Shown piece by piece: positions 55,761 to 64,000 of a stretch of 64,000 nt of DNA. The position numbers and the translations under genes were made by a program. Position 1 is the first letter of the stretch. Every line of letters starts with the position of its first letter. The notes beneath the pieces were generated by a model. It was given only the letters and a program-made list of their open reading frames with translations, was not told the origin of the DNA and did no database searches. Source of the DNA: Bombyx mori (Eukaryota > Arthropoda > Insecta > Lepidoptera > Bombycidae); the NCBI RefSeq assembly GCF_030269925.1, contig NC_085109.1, positions 7,750,001 to 7,814,000 on the forward strand, written 5' to 3'.

Positions 55761-56985
55761 TAATTTTAAATGTTTATTTACAAACGCCAGATAAAATACT
55801 TATTTATGCTGTGGTCTATTGCAAGACGGTAAACGGCAATTTCTTGAAATTAATAAAACATGAACTACGAGACGAGCTCTAAAAGGTTCATCTAGGGGGT
55901 AAATAAGTTCTGCAGTTTATAAAATGCAGGTTATGAAAATCCCCTAAAAAATTGATAAACAATTTAATCAAATTCAAGGCTTCATAACCTAAATATCCTC
56001 TTAATTTCTTGCAACTGAAAATAAATATTCCCTCACAATAAGAGCTTGATAACCCTTGCTACTTAACTAATAGTCTCATTGTTCCAACACTGATGATAGG
56101 ATTATTACTTCTTTGAATACGTTTATAAGACTCTTAAGGGTAATATCAACATAACTGTTTCTTATAGCTTCAGGTTATAAGCATAATCTGGCTAATATAT
56201 TATTTTAAACAGTAAAAATAATATTATTTTTAGTTTTATTTCATGGTATATGTACGTTACCAAATCATACAACTACCAATATCTTAATCAAATAACCGCT
56301 ATTGGATAAATAAATACCATGAAAGCAAAGAAACGTGTCAGTTAAGTACTACTTCTATGACCTCGGTCAGAATAAGCACTCTACTGATTTCCAACAGAAT
56401 CTTTTGTGGAAATGCCTTGAATCTACACTTAAGCCACACGAGACTGAATGCTAAGAGAATCTGAAGAATCTGTGAAAAGATATCACTTGACATTCAAGAA
56501 AATTTTGCTGTTTTATATAAAGTCAGAAGATAAAGTAAAATTACTAACTTGGCGTTTGAATTTAAGGTTTAGTACGTTACGCCATTCTCTGCGATAACGC
56601 GTCAAAGGCTAGCAAAAAATAAAACTAGATACAAAACAGATGGTAATGGCTTCCTCTACTAGCTGCAACGAAATGTGTGCATCCAACTACATATTTGGTA
56701 GTAGAAATATATCTCGCTCTCGCCATCTTGGTTATGAAGGTGCATTATAAAATGAAAAGAAATGGTTTTGTTTTTGCACGAGCACCGTACTACAAACTTT
56801 TTACTAATCCCACGGGTGTCACAAATCTTGGCCTCTGAAAAGCGTTAATTCAAGGCATTGTCGAAGCTTGTAAAGATAAGTTTGACATTTTAACAAGGGT
56901 CATTTTCCTTTAACAATCTTTGTAAATATGCTTCGATCATTCTATTCTTAACAGGCTTTACTAACGTTGAACTACATTTATCTAT
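55761..56985. other. AT-rich DNA, nothing recognised
   Basis: No recognisable feature until the abrupt GC rise at about 56990. Confidence 0.5.
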
Positions 56986-57253
56986 CTGTACAACGACCCC
57001 ACCGAATGTAGTTCCGCTTTGTCGTGGCGGTGGGGCTTAAGCGTGCGTCCCTAAAATCGCGTGCAGAGGAATCTGTGTGGGACGCCGCGACCAAGAGAAC
57101 TGCGCCCAGCTCTCCTTGGCTGCTTCCGTATTCACGGGTGCTCCTTGAAAGAGAGCGAGGGACTCTCTCCCCACACCCTTTGCACTGGCAAAGGGAGGCA
57201 TTCAGGGGATGAGGGGTTGGCTCTCGGGAGCCTGATGAGCCGGCGGCACTTTT

Positions 57254-58564
57254 GTGTCTTCCGGCTGCGGGTTGCCATGTCCCCGGCTTCGGTTACAGGG
57301 GAAAGCCTTCCAGATATGGGAGGTACCGGCTCGCCGGCGTGGCTCCACACCGCGTTGTGGGCGACGGACAGGCCTCGGCCACCGTCGGCCAAACCGTAAA
57401 CCCCAGTCATGGGGAACGGGGGCTCCTGCCTTTACTGGTCGGAGCTGCGAGGACGCAAACCTCTTCAAAAATGCCCCAATCTCAAGCTCGACACCCGGCG
57501 ATGGGATGTATGGCTGGAGGGTTTCCAGTCCCGAGGGTGTCGTAGATCCCAGGGGACCAAACCCCTGGTTAATAAAAAAGGATCAAATGATGATGGCCAA
57601 TTGTGAAAAGTTAGTACCCCAGGAGGGTACCGCCTGCGAGTCGGGCGGAGAATCCCTCCGTGCTTCCACCTCGGTGGAAGCACGCTGCCCCACGTATTCT
57701 GGGGGGGGCAACAATTGCCAAGATGAAGGAGGCTGTGCGACGGGCAGCGGAATTCCCGTCGAACCGATGCGCTCCCTGATCGCCGGCTCGATGCGCTCTG
57801 CGCTCGCCAGCGAATCGGTTGCGATGAACCCCACCAAACCATCGGCGGGGAAAAAGAGGGGCCGAAGGAAGACTTCCGTAGCAACTTCCGACGACGGCGG
57901 TGCGTCATCCTCCAGCACCGAGGTGCCGGAAAAGACCATGGCCGTCGAGGAGGTGGCTCCGGTGATTTCGGGGCCTGCTGCGTCGAAAGACACGATGCCC
58001 GCACCCCAGTGGGCACCAGTGAGGAGGAGGGGCGCAGTGTCACCGGCGACGTCGGTGGAGTCGATGTCGACGTCGGCCGCGTCCCTGGCTAGCGGGGACG
58101 AGGCATTCCGCGACCTCGACCATGCCCTGGTCAATCTGGCTAAGTTGCTGTCGACCGTGGCTGCCAAGGGCGCCGAGCCAGGCAGCAGCTACCGGAAGAG
58201 GCTCCGGGAGGGAGCCGCTATGGTTAGGACGAAGCTGATCCCTACCATGTCCAAACTCGTAGCGCAGCTTGACTCCAGGGAGAGTCGCATTCTGGGGGAC
58301 TCCCCAGCCTTGCGAGAGGGGACTCCCTTGTCGCCGATGCCTGCGCTGGCACGCTCTGAGCCACCCGTGAGGAAGATGGACACCAGCGCGCCTTCGCGGG
58401 CTGGGATGAGTGTGGCGGCGCTCATGCCAGCGCCTACTACTGTGGCCCCTGTTCCGCGCGTGCCTACTCCCGCGCTTCCTCGCCCCCCTCGGAGGGTTGA
58501 GTTAAGGCCTGCGCCGCCTTCCCGGATATCGGCGCCCCTGCATCCATACAGGCAGGAAGGTTAA
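57254..58564 (+). pseudogene. R1-clade ORF1, N-terminal part
   Basis: The start is uncertain; an in-frame Met cluster (MMMANCEKLV, near 57588) is an alternative. The 436-codon frame is rich in Ser/Ala/Pro with basic patches (KKRGRRK) and a conserved-looking helical stretch (ALVNLAKLLSTVAAKGAEPG). It ends HPYRQEG at 58564. The downstream frame is open from before 58552, so a single one-base shift near 58540-58555 separates the two halves of what is probably one gag-like protein. Confidence 0.7.
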
Positions 58565-58596
58565 GGACTGAGGACATCCGTTCGCCACTGGCGAGG

Positions 58597-60096
58597 ATGG
58601 TAGACGAGTGGCCGGCGCTGCCACGGCCCAGGTCTTCGGAGCCGCCTCTTTCGCCCCCACGTGCTGCTGAAATGGGGGGTGTGGACCACTCCCTCCCAAG
58701 CAGACAGGAAATGATGGCCTGCATCTCGCGGGCGGTGGCGGTTGAGGTCGGCAAACACTTGGCTGGCCTTGAGGAGATGCTCCGCTCCTCGATTGGTTCC
58801 AGAGAATGCGTCCCTGTACCAACAGCCGCGACCGCCCCGCGGGACCAGGCCACCCAGCCGACCTCCACTTCTACCCCATCCGCGAGGGTGGCACGACGTG
58901 GAAGCCGGAATCAGTATAACAGAGGTGCGGGCGCCCAGAATCCCGCCCCGCGATTCCAACCTCAGCCCCGTGTCCTTCCTCCCCCCCCGTCAAGCATGGA
59001 CGAGGGCTGGACGGAAGTGGTGAAGCGGGGCACCAAAAGATTGCGACAGACAACAGCTCTGGCAGCTCCCCAAGGGGGTCGAGCGCCGACTGCTGTTACC
59101 CGAAACACAGCGCTGGCGGCCGTGGCTGCTCCCCGCGAGGGTCGAGCACCGGCCGCTAGCAAGACCAAAAACAAGAAGAAGCCGCGCGCAGCGGGGTCGG
59201 CTGCCGTTGTAGTGACGTTGCTGCCGGCCGCCATCGAAAAGGGCCTCACGTATAATGAGGTTATGGCCCGGGCGCGCGCGGCCGTAAGCTTGGAAGAAAT
59301 TGGAGCAGAGGAGGGCCTCCGCTTCCGGCACACAGCCAATGGGGCGAAGCTATTGGAGTGTCCCGGTGCCGATAGTTCTGGCATCGCGGACAAACTAGTG
59401 GCGACGCTCCGCGTGGCGTTGCCGGAAGAAGAGGTGCGCGTGCACAGGCCGGTGAGGATGGCCGAGATTAGGATCACCGGCCTGGACGACTGCGCCACCA
59501 AGGAGGAGGTGGCAGCTGCGATAGCGGCCCAGGGGAGATGTGCCCCAGACAGCGTGACCGTGGGCGAACTTCGCTCAGGGTACTCCGGGGCCAGGTCAGC
59601 GTGGGCGCGCTGCCCTGTGGAGGCGGCCACTTCCTGGGCCACTCCTCCACCGGGAAGATCGACGGGGGATCCAGGGAGACTACGCGTGGGCTGGATAGCG
59701 GCCTACGTGCGTCTCCAAGAACCACGTGCCTGGCGATGCCTCCGGTGCTTCAGCACGGGGCACGGACTCGCTAGGTGCACCAGCTCGGTTGACCGCAGCG
59801 GTTTGTGTTTCCGCTGCGGCCAGCCGGGCCATAAAGCTGCGTCCTGCACGGCCGCCCCGCATTGCGCTCTGTGCGCTGCAGCCGGACGCAGGGCAAACCA
59901 CCGGGCGGGAGGCAAGGCGTGTTTCCCGTCCGGTAATAATACCGAACGCAACCGGCGCCGAAAATCGAAGCGCCGGCAAAAGAGAAGGTTGGCCAGAGGA
60001 GCACTGGCCAACGCTGTAATCCCCGCTGCGGCGCTGGTGCCGGAGGGCGGGGGCAGCGGTGAAGGGGAGGGGGCGATGGATGTGGTCCAACAGTAA
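58597..60096 (+). CDS. R1-clade ORF1, C-terminal part with zinc knuckles
   Basis: 499 codons from the first ATG; the frame is open further upstream. It contains MDEGWTEVVKRGTKR, a segment typical of R1-type gag proteins preceding the RNA-binding part. Three Cys-rich motifs follow near the C-terminus: CLRCFSTGHGLARC, CFRCGQPGHKAASC and CALCAAAGRRANH with a later Cys. The end is Arg/Lys-rich. It stops with TAA at 60094-60096, the last A of which is the first base of the ORF2 ATG. As part of a frameshifted gene it is not functional on its own. Confidence 0.8.
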   Translation: MVDEWPALPRPRSSEPPLSPPRAAEMGGVDHSLPSRQEMMACISRAVAVEVGKHLAGLEEMLRSSIGSRECVPVPTAATAPRDQATQPTSTSTPSARVARRGSRNQYNRGAGAQNPAPRFQPQPRVLPPPPSSMDEGWTEVVKRGTKRLRQTTALAAPQGGRAPTAVTRNTALAAVAAPREGRAPAASKTKNKKKPRAAGSAAVVVTLLPAAIEKGLTYNEVMARARAAVSLEEIGAEEGLRFRHTANGAKLLECPGADSSGIADKLVATLRVALPEEEVRVHRPVRMAEIRITGLDDCATKEEVAAAIAAQGRCAPDSVTVGELRSGYSGARSAWARCPVEAATSWATPPPGRSTGDPGRLRVGWIAAYVRLQEPRAWRCLRCFSTGHGLARCTSSVDRSGLCFRCGQPGHKAASCTAAPHCALCAAAGRRANHRAGGKACFPSGNNTERNRRRKSKRRQKRRLARGALANAVIPAAALVPEGGGSGEGEGAMDVVQQ

Positions 60097-63000
60097 TGGA
60101 CCGCACCTATCGCTTCCTCCAAGGAAACCTGAACCACTCCGCCAGAGCTCAGGACATGCTGTCTCAGAGCATGGCGGAGTGGTCCATAGATGTGGCTGTG
60201 GTCGCCGAGCCGTACTTCGTTCCCCCAGCAAATGATTGTTGGTTTGGGGACGACGGCGGCCTGGTGGCCATAGTCATACGAAGAGACGCGGCGATCCCCC
60301 CCCTGGCGATGGTGACCAGGGGTCAAGGGTTCGTCGCGGTGCAGCTGGAAGGGACCGTCGTGATCGGGGCGTACTTCTCTCCGAACAGGCCTACCGTCGA
60401 GTTCGGGCATTTCCTGGGCGAGATCGGGGTGATTGCTCGCCGCCTCGCTCCTCGTCTTCTTTCGATTCTCGCGGGGGACCTCAATGCGAAGTCTATCGCA
60501 TGGGGCTCCCCCCGCTCGGACGCTCGTGGTAGGCTACTGGAGAGGTGGGCGAACGCGGCCGGCCTCTGTTTGTTGAATAGAGGGTCGGTTGCGACGTGCG
60601 TGCGGTGGCAGGGCGAGTCTATTGTGGACGTTACGTTCGCGAGCCCGGCCATCGCGCGCCGTATCCGCGACTGGAGGGTTTTGGAGGGGGCGGAGACAAA
60701 TTCAAATTCAAATTCAAATTCAAAATCATTTATTTCAACTTAGATGTCAGTATGACACACTTGTTGAATGTCAAAATACAAATAACAATGACGTTGTCAG
60801 ATCACCGATATATTCGGTTTGATCTCTCCGCCCGCTCCGCAGTCGCGGACGTCCACGGGGACCACCCCCGTGGTGCGTCCCGGTCATTCCCCAAGTGGGC
60901 ACTGAAGCGCCTGAATAAGGAGCTCCTGATGGAAGCCTCTACAGTGGCGGCGTGGGCGCCCATGCGTCCACACCCGGTCGAGGTCGAGGGCGAGGCAGGG
61001 TGGTTTCGGGACACGATGCGTCGCATCTGTGATGTGTCGATGCCCCGGATCGGCCCTCGACTTCCTAATCGCCAGGCGTACTGGTGGTCGCCCGAAATTG
61101 CGCAACTCCGCGTGGAGTGCGTTCGGGCGAGGCGCGAGTGCGCCAGGCATCGCCGCCGCCGCCTGCCGCGGCGCAACGATCCAGTTGCGTTCGCGGCGGC
61201 AGAGGCCCGGCTGCACGCCGCATTTCGCGTCGCACAGAGGGCACTGCAGCTGGCCATCAGAAGAGCCAAGGATCAACACATGGAGGGTCTCCTGGAGACG
61301 CTGGATGAGGATCCGTGGGGGCGGCCCTATCATATGGTGCGCAATAAAATGCGCCCATGGGCCCCCCCGATCACGGAGCGTCTCCAGCCTCAGCAGCTGC
61401 GGGACATCGTCTCGGCGCTGTTCCCGCAGGAGCGGGAGGGATTTGTCGCTCCCGCTATGGACTCGCCGCCGGAATACGACGGCGAAGTCCCTGCCGAGGT
61501 GCCCCATATAACGGGGGCGGAGCTCCGTGTGGCCGTGCGCAAAATGTGCGCGAAGGACACTGCACCCGGCCCGGACGGCGTCCATGGCCGGGTTTGGGCC
61601 TTGGCTCTTGGTGCCCTGGGGGACCGACTCTTGAGGCTTTACAACTCCTGCCTCGAGTCGGGACGGTTTCCTTCATCGTGGAGGACGGGCAGACTCGTGC
61701 TGTTGAGAAAGGAGGGGCGCCCGGCGGATACTGCTGCCGGGTACCGTCCCATCGTGTTGCTGGATGAGGTGGGCAAGCTGCTGGAACGCATTCTGGCAGC
61801 CCGCATCATCCAGCATCTGGTCAGGGTGGGACCCGATCTGTCGGCGGAGCAATATGGCTTCCGAGAGGGCCGCTCAACGGTAGACGCGATCCTTCGCGTG
61901 CGGGCCCTCTCGGATGAGGCCGTTTCCGGGGGTGGGGTGGCTTTGGCGGTGTCACTCGATATCGCCAATGCGTTCAACACCCTGCCCTGGTCCGTGATAG
62001 GGGGGGCGCTGGAACGACACGGAGTGCCCCCCTACCTTCGCCGGCTGGTGGGTTCCTACTTGGAAGACAGATCGGTCACGTGTACCGGACACGGTGGGAT
62101 CGTGCACCGGTTCCCGGTCGTGCGCGGTGTTCCACAGGGGTCGGTGCTCGGCCCTCTTTTGTGGAATATCGGGTATGACTGGGTGCTGAGGGGTGCCCTC
62201 CTCCCGGGCCTGAGCGTAATCTGTTACGCAGACGACACGTTGGTCGTGGCCCGGGGGGGGAGTTTTGCTGAGTCTGCCCGTCTTGCTACGGCTGGGGTGG
62301 CGCATGTCGTCGGCAAAATCAGGAGATTGGGCCTCGACGTGGCGCTCAGTAAATCCGAGGCCATGTGGTTCCACAGGCCCCGGAGAGTGCCACCTGTCGA
62401 TGCCCATATCGTGGTTGGAGGCGTCCGTATCGGGGTCGGGGTGCAGTTGAAGTACCTCGGCCTCATTCTAGACAGTCGTTGGACCTTCCGTGCTCACTTT
62501 CAGAATCTGGTCCCTCGTTTGTTGGGGGTGGCCGGCGCGTTAAGCCGGCTCCTTCCCAATGTTGGGGGGCCTGACCAGGTGACGCGCCGTCTCTATACAG
62601 GGGTGGTGCGATCAATGGCCCTATACGGGGCGCCCGTGTGGGGCCAGTCCCTGGCCGTGGGGGTAGCGAAGCTGCTGCAACGGCCGCAACGCACCATCGC
62701 GGTCAGGGTCATCCGTGGTTATCATCCGTGGTTATCACCGCACCATCTCTTTCGAGGCGGCGTGTGTACTGGCTGGGACGCCGCCTTCGGTCCTGGAGGC
62801 GGAGGCGCTCGCTGCTGACTATCAGTGGCGGGCTGACCTTCGTGTACGGGGCGTGGCGCGTCCCAGCCCCAGTGTGGTCAGAGCGCGGAGGGCCCAATCT
62901 CGGCGGTCCGTACTGGAGTCATGGTCTAGACGGCTGGCCGATCCTTCGGCTGGTCGTAGGACCGTCGAGGCGATTCGCCCGGTTCTTGTGAACTGGGTGA

Positions 63001-63391
63001 ATCGTGACAGAGGACGCCTCACTTTCCGGCTCACGCAGGTGCTCACTGGGCATGGTTGCTTCGGTGAGTTCCTGCACCGGATCGGAGCCGAGCCGACGGC
63101 AGAGTGCCACCATTGTGGTTGCGACTTGGACACGGCGGAGCACACGCTCGTCGCCTGCCCCGCATGGGAGGGGTGGCGCCGTGTCCTCGTCCCAAAAATA
63201 GGAAACGACTTGTCGTTGCCGAGTGTTGTGGCATCGATGCTCGGTGAGACGAGTCGTGGAAGGCGATGCTCGACTTCTGCGAGTGCACCATCTCGCAGAA
63301 GGAGGCGGCGGGGCGCGGGAGAGACGCACAGGCCCGCCGCCGTCGAGCGGGGGCCAGGGAGGCGGATATCGCCCAAGCCCTGGCCCTCTAA
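60096..63391 (+). pseudogene. R1-clade ORF2: endonuclease + reverse transcriptase, three lesions
   Basis: Start ATG at 60096, overlapping the ORF1 stop (TAATG). The endonuclease part has LQGNLNHS near the start, AEPYF and AGDLNAKS. It is broken by a 95-bp insert (60698-60792), after which SDHRYIRF resumes. The reverse transcriptase has CAKDTAPGPDGV, SLDIANAFN, GVPQGSVLGPLL and the catalytic YADD. A 13-bp tandem duplication (62711-62736) shifts the frame in the thumb, and a 2-nt change near 63248 shifts it again. The C-terminal motif ECHHCGCDLDTAEHTLVACP is the Cys/His cluster characteristic of R1 elements. The ancestral stop is the TAA at 63389-63391. Confidence 0.88.
60698..60792 (-). mobile_element. 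95-bp insertion of a LINE tail with (TTTGAA)n end
   Basis: AAATTCAAATTCAAATTC repeats lead into AATCATTTATTTCAACTTAG; on the minus strand this is a 3' end with (TTTGAA)n tail. GAC before (60695-60697) and at the end (60790-60792) is a 3-bp duplication. Removing 95 bp restores the ORF2 frame. Confidence 0.75.
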
Positions 63392-63780
63392 GTGTTTCGG
63401 GTCCCCCTCATATGTCGGTCTGGGGCCCGGCGAAGGGGGCCTAAGAAGACGACGTGCAAGCTGCTCTGCACGCGTTTTACGCAAGAGCATCCGGGTGATG
63501 GAAGGCCGGCTATCCTCGACCCACGCTGGTTCTGACCCAGCGGGGTATTCCGTAGGATAGCTCACTCTAACCGGCGCCATCTAGGCGGGCTTCGGACAGT
63601 CTGCCGACCGAGAGGACTGGTGGTCGTGGCGCCGACGACCGCCGGTCCGGCGTCCCGAGGGGGAGGGTGATGGGAGAGATGTGCTCCGCACTAAACGCTT
63701 CACTTTCCCCCCTTTGCCTTTTCATGAGTTTTGTCTCATGCGAGGTTTGGACGTTGGTTGTTGAGAGACAGGAGGTTTTA

Positions 63781-63797
63781 GTCGGTTCGACTCCGAC
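63781..63797 (+). other. tRNA T-arm-like hairpin in the R1-LINE 3' UTR
   Basis: GTCGG TTCGACT CCGAC is a perfect 5-bp stem with a 7-nt loop, and 63784-63794 (GGTTCGACTCC) fits the Pol III box B consensus. The stub at 16366-16383 has a similar, less perfect arm. Confidence 0.65.
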
Positions 63798-63883
63798 ATG
63801 CCCCGCCCTTCATCCCCAGTGAAGGGCGGAAGTGCGGCGATTTCCTCCTGACAAAAAAAAAAAAAAAAATTTTAATTTGCGTA

Positions 63884-63995
63884 ATTACTGGTGGTAGGAC
63901 CTCTTGTGAGTCCGCGCGGGTAGGTACCACCATATTAACACCAGGTGGGCTGTGAGCTCGTCCACTCATCTAAGCAATAAAAAAAAAAAAATAAA
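63884..63995 (+). repeat. Bm1-type repeat with internal deletion
   Basis: ACTGGTGGTAGGACCTCTTG to GGTAGGTACCACCA joins directly to ATTAACACCAGGTGGGCTGT, skipping about 140 bp of the standard unit; the tail is AAGCAATAAAA. It follows the R1 element by 15 bp. Confidence 0.9.
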
Positions 63996-64000
63996 AAAAA

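Larger units (their letters stand above)
56990..63869 (+). mobile_element. Full-length R1-clade LINE, multiply disabled
   Basis: About 6.9 kb of GC-rich DNA with sharp edges. A 5' hairpin (CCCCACCG...CGGTGGGG, 56997-57035) opens it and a 17-nt A-tract (63853-63869) closes it. ORF1 has R1-type zinc knuckles. ORF2 has APE endonuclease, reverse transcriptase and a C-terminal Cys/His motif. Lesions: a frameshift in ORF1, a 95-bp insertion in ORF2, a 13-bp duplication and a 2-nt change near the ORF2 end. The R1 clade includes the site-specific R1, TRAS and SART elements, but the flanks here are neither 28S rDNA nor TTAGG repeats. I found no clear target-site duplication. Confidence 0.88.

Noticed and set aside
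57465..58167. Long minus-strand frames of about 190 codons inside the R1-clade element.
   Set aside because: They are shadows of ORF1 in GC-rich DNA. Only the plus strand shows zinc knuckles and catalytic motifs. The same applies to other antisense frames at 58464-63580 and 47748-48912.
63781..63797. Possible tRNA gene.
   Set aside because: Only a T-arm is present; there is no acceptor stem, D-arm or anticodon arm in the right place.

Overview
This is eukaryotic DNA from a moth, almost certainly a silkworm (Bombyx). The background is AT-rich. It carries many copies of the abundant Bombyx short repeat (Bm1/BMC1 type, recognised by its tail ending in AAGCAATAAAA), Lepidoptera-type Helitrons that start TC and end CTAG, and non-LTR retrotransposons of the Jockey and R1 clades. 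I found no complete host protein-coding gene. The only stretch that looks like host gene control is a CpG-rich block at about 27160-27530 that ends in a consensus splice donor and could be a promoter plus non-coding first exon.

Layout. 0-5.3 kb: a 4.6-kb LTR retrotransposon on the minus strand (600-5219), with LTRs identical by eye and a scrambled, coding-deficient interior. 5-27 kb: AT-rich DNA with 5'-truncated LINE stubs (several with intact target-site duplications, TSDs), Bm1 copies, one Helitron nested inside another, a mariner transposase with one internal stop (19.8-20.8 kb), and a possible piggyBac-like remnant with a long perfect palindrome (20.8-21.9 kb). 27-32 kb: the candidate host promoter, more Bm1 and Helitron copies, and a truncated CR1/L2-like LINE. 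32.7-38.0 kb: a full-length Jockey-clade LINE on the minus strand with an open ORF2 and a broken ORF1. 38-44 kb: mostly unexplained AT-rich DNA. 44.3-52.5 kb: a 1477-bp near-identical tandem duplication, of which the second copy is split by a full-length Jockey-clade LINE (47264-52430). This gives a filled site and an empty site side by side. 57.0-63.9 kb: a full-length but multiply broken R1-clade LINE whose ORFs overlap as UAAUG, followed by a Bm1 copy with an internal deletion.

The elements are related to one another. Short tails scattered through the window (5315, 11366, 12163, 17454, 16285) resemble the 3' ends of the full-length LINEs, as expected if such LINEs supplied the machinery for stubs that insert and truncate. 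The LTR element has no coding capacity, so its recent copying must have used proteins from elsewhere. Bm1 copies range from near-consensus to heavily decayed, showing activity over a long period. No CRISPR array, operon or other prokaryotic feature is present.
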